A DNA stretch of 64,000 nt from Chitinophagaceae bacterium (GTDB taxonomy: Bacteria; Bacteroidota; Bacteroidia; Chitinophagales; Chitinophagaceae). The notes under the pieces are model-generated. The model was not told where the DNA came from. It did not search any database and was given only the letters and a program-made list of their open reading frames with translations. Below, piece after piece: positions 10,101 through 19,281 of this stretch. A program made the translations under genes and the position numbers. The stretch is taken from assembly GCA_023957125.1 (NCBI GenBank), contig JAMLHL010000013.1, positions 62,001 to 126,000 of the forward strand. Direction: 5' to 3'. The stretch's first letter is position 1, and the number at the start of each line of letters is the position of its first letter.

Positions 10101-11645
10101 ATGCACTCAATGAAATATTTATCAATTATAAGCTTAAGTTTTGGACTACTGTTCACCGGCTGCACCAACCTGGAGCCCAAGCTGTTCAGCGATCTCACCA
10201 CCGCCAACGCTTATTCTACTGAAAGCGATATCAATGCAGCGCTGGTGGGAATTTACGCCGATCTTAATCCTTATCCGGGTGATGCCTGGATGTATTATGC
10301 CGGCTACCTGATCATGACTACGGATTACTCAACAGATATGGGGTTTTCGACCGCCGCAGGCGACCCTACAAAAATGAGTAATTTCACTTATGATGACAAT
10401 AACCGTTATATCCGGTACAACTGGCAGTATATGTACAACGTGATCAGTAACGTTAATCTGCTGCTGTCCAGAATTGAAGGTGTTCAGATGGATGAAATAA
10501 AAAAGAAAAGGATTATTGCACAGGCAAGATTTCTGAGGGCGTTGGCGTACCGGGATGTCACCGATGCCTGGGGACCGGCGCCTTTATATACCTCGGTCGT
10601 AAATCCGAATGAAACCGTTGACGCGCCTTTGGCCCCCGTGGAGGAAATAGACAAGGTGATCATTGACGACTGTAAATATGGCATTGAAAACCTGCCCGAA
10701 CAATGGGACAATAGTGCGGATCTGTCGAGAGCCACCAAGGGCGCATGCGCTACCCTGTTAGCCAACGTATATATGAGGGCACATGATTATACCAGCGCCA
10801 AACCCTATGCAGACATGGTTTTGGCGATGAAAGATGCGGGCATTTATAAGTTGAATTCCGACTTCAAAAACGTATGGTCGGAGAGTAATAAGTTTGACAA
10901 GGGCTTTATTTTCTGCATCCTGCATGAAGCGGGCATGAACGGGGGGGAGATCACCAATCACTACGGACCCCAGGACAGCAAAGAGGTGCCCAACAGATGG
11001 CAGTATTACGCCGTATCGCTTGAATTCTGGCGGAAATACAGTGACCAGGATCCACGAAAACAATTTTTCTATTACGATTACGAAGGAGCTTCACCACGCG
11101 ATGAAAGCACGGAGCATGGATTTTTTTATATGATCCCAGAGCCGGGGGAAACCACGCCGCCGAGCGATACAGTTAAGTTCTTAAAAAACGTGGCCACCAA
11201 AAAATATTCCTATGAAATGGTGTCCAATTCCTATTACGATGGCAGAACCATCGCTATCTTCCGCATTGAGGATGTGATCCTGTATAAGGCTGAGATTGAA
11301 AATGAACTAAACGGGCCTACGGCTGCACTGCCTTATATTAATATGATCCGCTCAAGAGCCGGAGCGCCGGAACTGGGCTCTGGTCCGGATTTTCCCGCAC
11401 CTGCCACTAAAGAAGAAATGATAGACCGGATCCTGGATGAAAGAGGATACGAACTGGTATTCGAATATAAGAGAAGACCCGATCTTATCCGTTTGGGTAA
11501 ATATGAGAAAACCTGTAACGATTACCTTACAGCCCGAGGCTTACCTGCTATTGTTACGCCCAACATGAAATACCTGCCCTATCCTTTGATTGATGCGCAA
11601 CTGAACAGTAATATGGCCGCTGAAAATCTGAACAGAATGCCATAA
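10101..11645 (+). CDS. SusD/RagB-type nutrient-binding lipoprotein
   Basis: 514 residues. The lipoprotein signal peptide ends in the lipobox LFTGC, so the mature protein is anchored by Cys at about residue 21 and should cap the SusC barrel at the cell surface. The TPR-like N-terminal half contains RFLRALAYRDVTDAWGPAPL, a well-conserved SusD segment. The C-terminal half has ILDERGYELVFEYKRRPDLI, matching the usual ERxxEL/F-E-xxRRxDLIR block. It starts 27 bp after susC and is certainly in the same operon. A second in-frame ATG at 10110 is an equally good start. Confidence 0.95.
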   Translation: MHSMKYLSIISLSFGLLFTGCTNLEPKLFSDLTTANAYSTESDINAALVGIYADLNPYPGDAWMYYAGYLIMTTDYSTDMGFSTAAGDPTKMSNFTYDDNNRYIRYNWQYMYNVISNVNLLLSRIEGVQMDEIKKKRIIAQARFLRALAYRDVTDAWGPAPLYTSVVNPNETVDAPLAPVEEIDKVIIDDCKYGIENLPEQWDNSADLSRATKGACATLLANVYMRAHDYTSAKPYADMVLAMKDAGIYKLNSDFKNVWSESNKFDKGFIFCILHEAGMNGGEITNHYGPQDSKEVPNRWQYYAVSLEFWRKYSDQDPRKQFFYYDYEGASPRDESTEHGFFYMIPEPGETTPPSDTVKFLKNVATKKYSYEMVSNSYYDGRTIAIFRIEDVILYKAEIENELNGPTAALPYINMIRSRAGAPELGSGPDFPAPATKEEMIDRILDERGYELVFEYKRRPDLIRLGKYEKTCNDYLTARGLPAIVTPNMKYLPYPLIDAQLNSNMAAENLNRMP

Positions 11646-11672
11646 TGAACTTTGGCTTGTATTTTTGTATAT

Positions 11673-11720
11673 AAAAAACACCCGGGCCGGTTTGAATGGA
11701 ATCCCCGGGTGATTTTTTTT
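11673..11720. terminator. Strong intrinsic terminator after susD
   Basis: An 8-bp perfect GC-rich stem, CACCCGGG (11679-11686) with CCCGGGTG (11704-11711), is flanked by A6 (11673-11678) and T8 (11713-11720), so it could work in both directions. It separates susD from the arylsulfotransferase gene. It would fall inside that reading frame if the upstream ATG at 11652 were used, which argues for the start at 11766. Confidence 0.75.
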
Positions 11721-11765
11721 TGGAATTTTGAACCGGATCATATCAAAAATGTAAAAAACATACGG

Positions 11766-13247
11766 ATGAAAAGGCTGCTGCTGATCATACTGGTGCTGGT
11801 AACCGTTCTTTCGGGATTGATATATTATCTGAATCATTCCGTGTCTATCAACAGTATTGAATTATCTACGCCCAACAATGTAGCAACCAATGAAGCCGTT
11901 CGGGTGGTGCTTAATAAAGAAGAGGCGGTGTATGTTCGTTACTGGAAGGAAGGATCTTCTGAAAAATTAAGAACTCCCCTTACCCCAAAAGCAAAAGAAC
12001 ACGATATCAGACTCCTTTTACTGGAACCCAATACCACTTATTATTTCCAGGTGGTGATCAACAAGTTCACCGGGATCAGTTCCAAAGAAATGAGTTTTCA
12101 TACCCGGGAACAGTCGCCCTGGCTGGTACACAACTGGATAAGAGAAGATCAGCCTCATGATACTGCTGCACTCAACGGGGGAATGGTAATGCTGTGCAAT
12201 GCCCGGCTTCCGGGTTATATTGCCATGGTGGATGGTGAAGGGGTGATCAGGTGGTACTGGCAGATAGACGATATTGGGGTAAGAGCGGCCGTCCTCACTC
12301 CACGGGGAACCCTATTGGCGATGCTGCGCCCCCCCGTTGCGGATGTTATTGACGATACGCCTAAAGAAGAAGCAGACAACCTGCGTGAAATGCCCAAGCC
12401 CATCCGGCGAGGCGCTTTGGGATTTGCCGGTGGCACGGCTGTTGCTGAAATAGACCTCACCGGTAAAATGCTCTGGAGAATAAATATGGACACGGTTGCC
12501 AATGGCAAATACAAAGTGATCCATCACGATGTAAGGATGGATAAAAACGGGAATATTGTGGTTCTAACAAGAAACAAGATGCCGTACGACATGTCGAAGA
12601 TCGGGGGAAAAGGAACGGATACGCTGGGGGGAGACGGCATCCTGGTAATGGATCAGCAAGGGAGGAAGATATGGGAATGGAATGTGTGGAACGAATGGGA
12701 TACTGAACACGATCCTTACCTGAAAGAATTTGCTTACGACCGCTTCCATATGAACTCCCTGAATTTTGATGCAGACAGCAATTACCTCGTATCCGTTGCC
12801 ATCGAAGACCAGATATGGAAAGTTAACCGCTCTACCGGGAAGATCATGTGGAAATTAGGCAAAAACGGGAACTTTAAAATGGATACTTCCTTTTATTTTT
12901 CCTTCCAGCATTCCGTACATATCAACCCCTATGGCGATCTGATGGTTTTTGATAACTCACTTTGGAAAAAACGCTCCGGCGCGGTTTCTTTTCATCTGGA
13001 TACGATCAACTGGATTGCCACTCCCCAAATCCATGCTACGTTGCCTGCCTCCAAATATACTTCAAGGATGGGCAGCGGCTATGTATTACCCAACGGCAAC
13101 CTTCTGCAATGCAGTTCCAAAACGGGAACCGTAATGGTTACCGACCTACGGGGGAATATCCTTTGGCAATTGAATGCTTATTTTGTTCCCTACCGTGCGG
13201 AATATATCCCTGCAGCTATCTGGAATAAATATTTTACGAAAGAATAA
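11766..13247 (+). CDS. Arylsulfotransferase (ASST) family protein, membrane-anchored
   Basis: 493 residues from the ATG at 11766. An N-terminal signal anchor (residues 3-21) is followed by an Ig/fibronectin-like domain (about 28-112) and a beta-propeller. Three histidine motifs typical of the ASST family are present: HHDVRMDKNGNIVVL (H253/H254), FHMNSLNFDADSNYLVS (H328) and QHSVHINPYGDLMVFDN (H382, best candidate for the sulfated catalytic histidine). ASST enzymes move sulfate from phenolic sulfate esters to phenols without PAPS, in the periplasm. Only two cysteines are present, far apart, so the active-site disulfide of the E. coli enzyme is probably absent. It lies behind the susD terminator and may be transcribed separately. 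Activity is unproven; a non-enzymatic propeller is the alternative. Confidence 0.75.
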   Translation: MKRLLLIILVLVTVLSGLIYYLNHSVSINSIELSTPNNVATNEAVRVVLNKEEAVYVRYWKEGSSEKLRTPLTPKAKEHDIRLLLLEPNTTYYFQVVINKFTGISSKEMSFHTREQSPWLVHNWIREDQPHDTAALNGGMVMLCNARLPGYIAMVDGEGVIRWYWQIDDIGVRAAVLTPRGTLLAMLRPPVADVIDDTPKEEADNLREMPKPIRRGALGFAGGTAVAEIDLTGKMLWRINMDTVANGKYKVIHHDVRMDKNGNIVVLTRNKMPYDMSKIGGKGTDTLGGDGILVMDQQGRKIWEWNVWNEWDTEHDPYLKEFAYDRFHMNSLNFDADSNYLVSVAIEDQIWKVNRSTGKIMWKLGKNGNFKMDTSFYFSFQHSVHINPYGDLMVFDNSLWKKRSGAVSFHLDTINWIATPQIHATLPASKYTSRMGSGYVLPNGNLLQCSSKTGTVMVTDLRGNILWQLNAYFVPYRAEYIPAAIWNKYFTKE

Positions 13248-13342
13248 CCGTTTAAAACACGGCTATAAACTCGCGCCGGCTCTGATCCGGCTCAACCATT
13301 GTTGATAGGTTGATAGCGGTTACCCACCAAAATTACGGACAG

Positions 13343-13358
13343 ATCCTCTCTTGAGGAT
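13343..13358. terminator. Hairpin between convergent ASST and cox genes
   Basis: ATCCTC (13343-13348) pairs with GAGGAT (13353-13358) around TCTT. A second small GC palindrome (GGCGCTGGCGCC) follows about 5 bp later. There is no clear T-run, so function as a bidirectional terminator is only plausible from its place between two convergent genes. Confidence 0.3.
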
Positions 13359-13413
13359 AGGGGCGCTGGCGCCTGAATTATTAATGACCCCGGATTATTT
13401 TCTTTGCACAAAA

Positions 13414-13845
13414 TCATTTTAAAGAACCCGGTTCGGGCACTACTGCAGGCGCCACCTGTTGGGTCGGAGCCGGCACATCATACCTGTTTCGCATATTCCT
13501 GTAGGCATTACCATCCCACAGGAAGGCAAAAATAAACCAGGCAAAAGAGATCAGGGGCACCAAAATGGCCATTCTTAAATTACGGGTTTCATCACCGAGG
13601 TGCATAAATATGGAAACGATATACACGGCTTTTGAAAGCGACAGGATGATCATTAAGCCCTTCAAAAACATCAGCACCCATCCCTGCACGTGAAAAGCGT
13701 AATGAGACAAACCCAATGCAAGCTCTGCTATTGTAAGAATAAGCAGGGCCCAAAAGGCTTTCCATATCTTTTTGGTGTTGGGTGCAGGTTCGTGCGGAAA
13801 AGAGATTTCTGGTGTTATTGCCACCGCCTGATTTACATGTTCCAT
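13414..13845 (-). CDS. Cytochrome c oxidase subunit IV (prokaryotic type)
   Basis: 143 residues with three predicted membrane helices (about 31-50, 57-80 and 90-110) joined by short loops, including SKAVYIVSIFMHLGDETRNL, which is characteristic of the prokaryotic COX4 family. This small subunit stabilises caa3-type heme-copper oxidases. It is the last gene of the respiratory operon and lies 33 bp after subunit III. The proline-rich C-terminus (PAPTQQVAPAVVPEPG) is a loose tail. In many Bacteroidota operons SCO-type copper chaperones or a DUF420 protein follow here; none does in this window. Confidence 0.88.
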   Translation of the reverse strand: MEHVNQAVAITPEISFPHEPAPNTKKIWKAFWALLILTIAELALGLSHYAFHVQGWVLMFLKGLMIILSLSKAVYIVSIFMHLGDETRNLRMAILVPLISFAWFIFAFLWDGNAYRNMRNRYDVPAPTQQVAPAVVPEPGSLK

Positions 13846-13878
13846 GTGATGCGTTTTCTTTTAATGATTTTAATTCGG

Positions 13879-14622
13879 TTAAATGAGATAAAAACAAAGG
13901 AATACAAATACCCATACCAGGTCTACAAAATGCCAGTACAATCCTACCTTTTCTACCATTTCATAATGTCCTAAACGATCAAAAGATCCGGCAAGCGTCC
14001 GGATATAAATGATGATATTCAATATTACACCGGTGAACACATGGAAGCCGTGAAAACCGGTAATCCCAAAAAAGAAATTACCAAAACTCACGGGACCGGG
14101 CAAGTGCACCTGGTGCCCGTCGTGCATCAGCCCCGGAACAGCCGGGCCAAAATGATTGTGCCTGATGGTGGCGCCGATTTCCCGGATCTGCCCGTCAATA
14201 AGTACCGGGTGGGTATGGGTGATCAGGTGCGTCCATTCCCAGGCCTGACAACCCAAAAACAGGAACCCGCCTAAAATCGTCCATAACAACCACTTCTCCA
14301 CTCCTTTTTTATTTCTTTTATGTCCTTCGTGCACCGCCAAAACCATCGTAACCGAACTCATAATGAGGATAAAAGTCATCAAACTCACAAAAGCCAGCGG
14401 AAGATTGGCATCTCCCATAAAAGGAAACTTGTCGAACACATAATTAGCATCCGGCCAATAGTTGTGACCCAGGCGAATACTACCGTAGGCAATGATCAAT
14501 CCTCCGAAGGTGAACGTATCACTCATCAGGAAGATCCACATCATTAGTTTCCCATAACTTACATTGTAGGGACTCTTTCCCCCGGTCCACCATTTATATC
14601 CGGCTGGTATTTGTGTTGACAT
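13879..14622 (-). CDS. Cytochrome c oxidase subunit III
   Basis: 247 residues with five to six predicted membrane helices. The conserved LGCQAWEWTHLI and ITGFHGFHVFTGV segments are typical of heme-copper oxidase subunit III, and the C-terminal EKVGLYWHFVDLVWVFVF is a signature of the family. Subunit III carries no redox centre but supports proton uptake and assembly. It is one of two adjacent subunit III homologues in this operon, a common Bacteroidota arrangement. Confidence 0.92.
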   Translation of the reverse strand: MSTQIPAGYKWWTGGKSPYNVSYGKLMMWIFLMSDTFTFGGLIIAYGSIRLGHNYWPDANYVFDKFPFMGDANLPLAFVSLMTFILIMSSVTMVLAVHEGHKRNKKGVEKWLLWTILGGFLFLGCQAWEWTHLITHTHPVLIDGQIREIGATIRHNHFGPAVPGLMHDGHQVHLPGPVSFGNFFFGITGFHGFHVFTGVILNIIIYIRTLAGSFDRLGHYEMVEKVGLYWHFVDLVWVFVFLCFYLI

Positions 14623-14666
14623 GAAACTTAAATTTTATTATAAAACTCTGAATATTTAAATGCTGT

Positions 14667-15242
14667 TTAATGCAATATGTGAAAAAATATAAAAATATAC
14701 ACCCACAGAATATCTACAAAATGCCAGTAAGTGGCGACCACTTCCACCGGCATGCTGTCATAATTTCGTTTTTTTGAACCGAAGGCCCTGGCGAGGATGA
14801 TCAACAATGCAACTACCCCGCCCAGCACATGCACTATATGCAACCCGGCTATCGCAAGTACAAAGGAATACGCCGAATTAGAACCCATACCGGTCATCTT
14901 CATCCCCAGTTCCTCAAAGCGATAAAACCCACTTATCTGCAACGCTACAAAAAGCACACCCAGAAAAGCCGTTATGGCAAAAAATAGCCGGTACTTATCC
15001 ATACGGCGCCTCTTAAAAGCATTCAGCGCCACCTGGATGGTTATACTACTGATGAGAATAACCACGGTTGAAAAAGTAAATAATCCCGGAAGGGTAAAAC
15101 TTTCCCAGCCCGGCTGACTCCGCTTCACAATATAGGCACTGGTAAGCCCGGCAAACATCATAATGATGCCGGCTATAGCCAGCCACATATTAAATTTATA
15201 TGGGTGGATCCTCTTCTCCTGTACACTCATCATTTCAATCAT
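14667..15242 (-). CDS. Cytochrome c oxidase subunit III-like protein (second copy)
   Basis: 191 residues with five predicted membrane helices, shorter than the neighbouring 247-residue paralogue. It ends in VVATYWHFVDILWVYIFIFF, the subunit III signature, and contains AGLHIVHVLGGV, equivalent to the FHGFHVFTG helix of the other copy. Three candidate ATGs lie within 15 bp (15242, 15233, 15230). It lies 44 bp upstream of the longer subunit III gene and 63 bp downstream of ctaB. The two subunits probably both belong to the same caa3-like enzyme. Confidence 0.9.
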   Translation of the reverse strand: MIEMMSVQEKRIHPYKFNMWLAIAGIIMMFAGLTSAYIVKRSQPGWESFTLPGLFTFSTVVILISSITIQVALNAFKRRRMDKYRLFFAITAFLGVLFVALQISGFYRFEELGMKMTGMGSNSAYSFVLAIAGLHIVHVLGGVVALLIILARAFGSKKRNYDSMPVEVVATYWHFVDILWVYIFIFFHILH

Positions 15243-15305
15243 TACAATACATATCTGTTATAAAAACATTTTTTCCGGTCGCAGCCAGGTATGGATGCCT
15301 ACCGG

Positions 15306-16289
15306 CTATACCCCCGCCACTTTATCAGCCAGTAAACTTAACAGCACTACCGGCAGATAAATATAAGAACTAAACATCACCCGCCGGGCGGCCTGTACAT
15401 TCATCTCCCTGTATAAACGCACACTCTGCCAAACCATGTATGCATTCGCCACAAATACAATCACGAGGCTGATCCAGCCACTCATGCCAATCATATACGG
15501 CAGGATCCCTACCGGTATCATCAGCAATGAATACATAATGGCCTGCATCGCCGAATACTTGGTGGGGCCGGCATCCGAGGGCATCAGCTTAAAGCCCGCA
15601 TGGGTATAATCCTTGTGCGCCACCCAGGCAATAGCCCAGAAGTGTGGGAACTGCCAGAAAAACTGGACCAGGAACAACACCCATCCGCCGGCGCTCCAAA
15701 TATCATCCGTGGCAGCCACCCACCCGATCAAACAGGGCAAGGCGCCGGGGATTGCCCCCACCAACACGGAAATGGAATGGATCTTTTTTAATGGCGTATA
15801 GACGAAGCCGTATAAAAAAAGGCTGAACAGGCTCAGAACAGCGGCTGTCCAGTTGAACCAATACCCGATGATCAGGGCGCCCACCACAGCAGCAAGCGCC
15901 GCAAAAGTGGAGGCCTCCGAAACGCTCATCCTGCCACTCGCCACCGGGCGTTTTGCAGTCCGCTTCATCATGCCATCCGTATCCTTCTCCGTTAGCTGAT
16001 TTATGGCATTAGCAGACCCGGTGATCAGCAAGCCACCAACAAATAAAAAAAGAACTGACCAAAAATTAAAGGTAATATTCGGCGCCAGCAAATAGCTGAT
16101 CACACTGGAAAACACTACCGTAAGGCTGAGGGAGAACTTAATCAGCAGCAAATAGTCTTTGCACCTGTTCACCACCTCCGCTAAAACTCCCCGCTGATGA
16201 TCGTTGTATGTGTTCCTCCCCTCCAAAATCTCTATTTTTCCATTTCTATGCATGCCATCAGCTACCCTCAACTTATTTAAAACACTCAA
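15306..16289 (-). CDS. ctaB: Protoheme IX farnesyltransferase (heme O synthase)
   Basis: This membrane prenyltransferase converts heme B to heme O for the oxidase encoded beside it. It has 327 residues and about eight to nine helices. The substrate-binding motif NAINQLTEKDTDGMMKRTAK at about residues 94-113 corresponds to the acidic N/DxxxD region of UbiA-type enzymes and is followed by RPVASGRMS, typical of CtaB/CyoE. The second motif region (YTPLKKIHSISVLVGAIPGA) is also present. The gene lies 6 bp after coxI on the same strand. No heme A synthase (ctaA) is visible in the window. Confidence 0.95.
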   Translation of the reverse strand: MSVLNKLRVADGMHRNGKIEILEGRNTYNDHQRGVLAEVVNRCKDYLLLIKFSLSLTVVFSSVISYLLAPNITFNFWSVLFLFVGGLLITGSANAINQLTEKDTDGMMKRTAKRPVASGRMSVSEASTFAALAAVVGALIIGYWFNWTAAVLSLFSLFLYGFVYTPLKKIHSISVLVGAIPGALPCLIGWVAATDDIWSAGGWVLFLVQFFWQFPHFWAIAWVAHKDYTHAGFKLMPSDAGPTKYSAMQAIMYSLLMIPVGILPYMIGMSGWISLVIVFVANAYMVWQSVRLYREMNVQAARRVMFSSYIYLPVVLLSLLADKVAGV

Positions 16290-16295
16290 TTTATA

Positions 16296-18104
16296 TTAAT
16301 GATCACCCGATTCCCCCGGCGCTACAGGCTCCGTTTGCGGAATAAAATCAATGCCGTCTTTCCCGTAATCATAGGGCCAACGATGCACTTCCGGGATCTC
16401 CCCCGGCCAATTTCCATGTATGGGATGAATAGGCGTTGTCCATTCGAGGGTATTGGCCTGCCAGGGGTTTTTGGAGGTAACCTTCCTGCCTTTAAAAATG
16501 GAATAAAAGAAATTGACCAAAAACATTAACTGCGCCAGGAACGAAACAATGGCTGCAAAACTGATCACCTTATTGAGTTCCGCAAATTGCTTGAAAGATT
16601 CCCAGTTCGAATAATCATAATAACGTCTTGGCATACCTGCAAAGCCTTCGTAGTGCATGGGCCAGAAAATAACATACGCGCAGATAAGGGTGATCCAGAA
16701 GTGAATATACCCCAGCGTATTATTCATATAACGGCCATACATTTTGGGGAACCAATGATAGACCCCGGCAAACATCCCCATGAACGCCGATACGCCCATC
16801 ACAATATGAAAGTGCGCAATATTAAAATAAGTGTCGTGCACGTGCATATCAATGGTAGAATTACCCACCCATATCCCGGTTAATCCACCGGAAATAAAAT
16901 TGCTGACAAAGCCGATACAAAACAACATCCCCACGGTAAACCGGATATTCCCTCTCCATAGAGTGGTAAGCCAGTTAAACACTTTTATGGATGAGGGCAC
17001 CGCAATCAACAAGGTAAGCAGCACAAAGATAGACCCCAGGAACGGGTTCATACCGCTTACAAACATGTGGTGAGCCCAAACGAGGAACGACAACACCGCG
17101 ATGGCAAACAGAGACGCCACCATGGCGGTGTAACCAAAAATAGGCTTCCGGGCATGTACCGACATGATCTCAGACACAATCCCCATCGTTGGCAGGATGA
17201 TAATATATACTTCAGGGTGCCCCAGGAACCAGAATAAATGCTGGTATAAGATGGCGCTTCCGCCTTCATTGGGCAACACGTTACCATTGACCACCAGATC
17301 GGACAAAAAGAAACTGGTGCCCAAATTCCGGTCAAACATCAAAAGAATAAACCCCGAAAAAAGAACCGGGAAAGACAAAATTCCTAATGCAGCGGTGAAG
17401 AAGATCCCCCACACCGTAAGCGGCAAGCGGGTCATGGTCATCCCTTTCGTACGCATATTAAGAATGGTTGACACATAATTCAACCCGGCTAATAATTGCG
17501 ATACCACAAACAAAGCCATACTGACCAGCCACAGATCCATCCCGGTTTTTGATCCAATCGCTGCATCTCCTATCGCGCTTAGCGGCGGGTAAACCGTCCA
17601 TCCTCCTGAAGCCGGCCCGGTTTGTACAAACAGGGAAGAGAGCATCACGATACTTGCCAAAACAAATATCCAGTAAGACAGCATATTCATAAAGGGGGAT
17701 GCCATATCCCTGGCGCCCACCTGGAAAGGAATCAAAAAATTAGCGAATGTTCCGGTGAGGCCGGCCGTAAGTACAAAAAAGATCAGTATCGTACCGTGCA
17801 TCGTAACCAGCGAATAATAAAATTCCGCCGAGATCCTGCCTCCCTTTGCCCAGTGCCCGAAAATATCTTCCAACCAGGGAAAGGTTGCCTCCGGAAATCC
17901 TAACTGGATCCTGAACAATACCGACATACCTCCTCCGATCAACGCCCATATCATGCCGGTTATCAAATATTGTTTGGCGATCATCTTATGATCCTGGCTG
18001 AATATATATTTGCTTATAAATGATTCATGATGATGATGAATATCAGCCTGTTCCTGCACTTCGTGCGCAATTGCTCCTGATTGGATTGCAGCTTCGTTAC
18101 TCAT
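16296..18104 (-). CDS. ctaD: Cytochrome c oxidase subunit I
   Basis: 602 residues, twelve or more membrane helices. The binuclear-centre motif FLGHPEVYIIILP carries the CuB histidine, the cross-linked tyrosine and the proton-channel glutamate, so this is an A1-type oxidase. WAHHMFVSG supplies two more CuB histidines, and HDTYFNIAHFHIVMG near the end gives the heme ligands. A histidine-rich N-terminal stretch (HHHHE) precedes the first helix. It is the catalytic subunit that reduces oxygen and pumps protons, encoded 59 bp after subunit II. Confidence 0.97.
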   Translation of the reverse strand: MSNEAAIQSGAIAHEVQEQADIHHHHESFISKYIFSQDHKMIAKQYLITGMIWALIGGGMSVLFRIQLGFPEATFPWLEDIFGHWAKGGRISAEFYYSLVTMHGTILIFFVLTAGLTGTFANFLIPFQVGARDMASPFMNMLSYWIFVLASIVMLSSLFVQTGPASGGWTVYPPLSAIGDAAIGSKTGMDLWLVSMALFVVSQLLAGLNYVSTILNMRTKGMTMTRLPLTVWGIFFTAALGILSFPVLFSGFILLMFDRNLGTSFFLSDLVVNGNVLPNEGGSAILYQHLFWFLGHPEVYIIILPTMGIVSEIMSVHARKPIFGYTAMVASLFAIAVLSFLVWAHHMFVSGMNPFLGSIFVLLTLLIAVPSSIKVFNWLTTLWRGNIRFTVGMLFCIGFVSNFISGGLTGIWVGNSTIDMHVHDTYFNIAHFHIVMGVSAFMGMFAGVYHWFPKMYGRYMNNTLGYIHFWITLICAYVIFWPMHYEGFAGMPRRYYDYSNWESFKQFAELNKVISFAAIVSFLAQLMFLVNFFYSIFKGRKVTSKNPWQANTLEWTTPIHPIHGNWPGEIPEVHRWPYDYGKDGIDFIPQTEPVAPGESGDH

Positions 18105-18163
18105 TTTTTAAAAATATTTACTGTTCAGTTATATTGCAAAAAGTAAAAATCAATCTTCCTGTC

Positions 18164-19234
18164 TTAATGTTGCCCTTCAACCTGCGCCACAGTGGAATTT
18201 TGAAGTCCGGTAGCATCCGGGGCGCCTGCGGTTGTTGACGGAAGCCCGTTTGGAAAAGCGGTCAGGAACTGTGGCTTTTGAGTAGCCACCCATTTGTCGT
18301 ATTCCTCCTGGGTTTCCACAACGATAACGCCTCTCATGGAATAATGCCCTACGCCGCATACCTGATCGCAGGCTATCTCATATACAAAATTTTCATTGCC
18401 CGTTATCTTCTTCATTTCCTCCGTAGTGTATTTCGGCGTAAACCACAAAGTAGTGGGCATTCCCGGCACCGCGTCCATCTTTAGTCTGAAATGGGGTAAT
18501 CCCACATCATGAATAACGTCCTGGGCCCTGATGATCAGTTTCACCGGCTTATTTACTACCAGGTGCATTTCTGAAGGATGCAGGTCGTCGTGATTGGCAA
18601 CATCATTCCAATCCTGCCCTAACGGATTGCTCTTGGAAGCGTCCACCAAAGTATAGTGCTGCCGTCCAAATACGTTGTCTTTCCCCGGGTAACGGTATTC
18701 CCACTGAAACTGGTGACCGGTGATCTCCACTTCCATTGAATCTTTAGGCGCCTCCCCGGTGATCTGAAACCAATAATACAACCCGAAGGCAATTAAAATA
18801 GTGAATGTGATGGCAGGAACCGCAGTCCAGATCAATTCGAGGGTATTATTATGAGGATAATAATAGGCTTTCCGTTTATCGGACTCCTGGTAGCGGTAAG
18901 CAAACCAGAACAGCAATATTTGTGTTAACAGGAAGACCACACCGGTGATGATCAGCGTGATCCACATCATGGTATCAATATGCTCTCCGTGCTCCGATGC
19001 GGCAGGCACACCCAACAGGGTTTTGTCGTACAGAACATGGTTGCACCACCATGCGGCAATAAGCCCCCCGATTAAAAAAACAAGCATCAAAAACCCGTTA
19101 ATACGGTTGCTCTGCTTCTCCGCTCTTTTCTCACCTCTTAATATAGAAACAAATTCGCTGGCTTTTGCTATCTGGAAGATAACAATAAAAACAAGCAATG
19201 CTATGATGATAATAAAATACTCGTTGGAAGTCAT
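18164..19234 (-). CDS. ctaC: Cytochrome c oxidase subunit II (CuA)
   Basis: 356 residues. Three hydrophobic segments appear: an extra N-terminal helix (about 5-25), then two (about 45-65 and 90-112). The periplasmic cupredoxin domain follows, with VIHDVGLPHF and the CuA motif CDQVCGVGHYSM (C-x3-C-x3-H-x2-M). No CxxCH motif is present, so there is no fused cytochrome c as in some caa3 oxidases; electrons must come from ActE, ActA or a separate carrier. It accepts electrons and passes them to subunit I. It lies 47 bp downstream of actF in the same operon. Confidence 0.96.
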   Translation of the reverse strand: MTSNEYFIIIIALLVFIVIFQIAKASEFVSILRGEKRAEKQSNRINGFLMLVFLIGGLIAAWWCNHVLYDKTLLGVPAASEHGEHIDTMMWITLIITGVVFLLTQILLFWFAYRYQESDKRKAYYYPHNNTLELIWTAVPAITFTILIAFGLYYWFQITGEAPKDSMEVEITGHQFQWEYRYPGKDNVFGRQHYTLVDASKSNPLGQDWNDVANHDDLHPSEMHLVVNKPVKLIIRAQDVIHDVGLPHFRLKMDAVPGMPTTLWFTPKYTTEEMKKITGNENFVYEIACDQVCGVGHYSMRGVIVVETQEEYDKWVATQKPQFLTAFPNGLPSTTAGAPDATGLQNSTVAQVEGQH

Positions 19235-19281
19235 CTTATATAATAGTTATTCTTAAACAATCAACACTTAACGGTTACATA

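Noticed and set aside
11652..11765. ATG at 11652 as start of the ASST gene
   Set aside because: It would translate through the strong terminator and put 38 odd residues ahead of the signal anchor.
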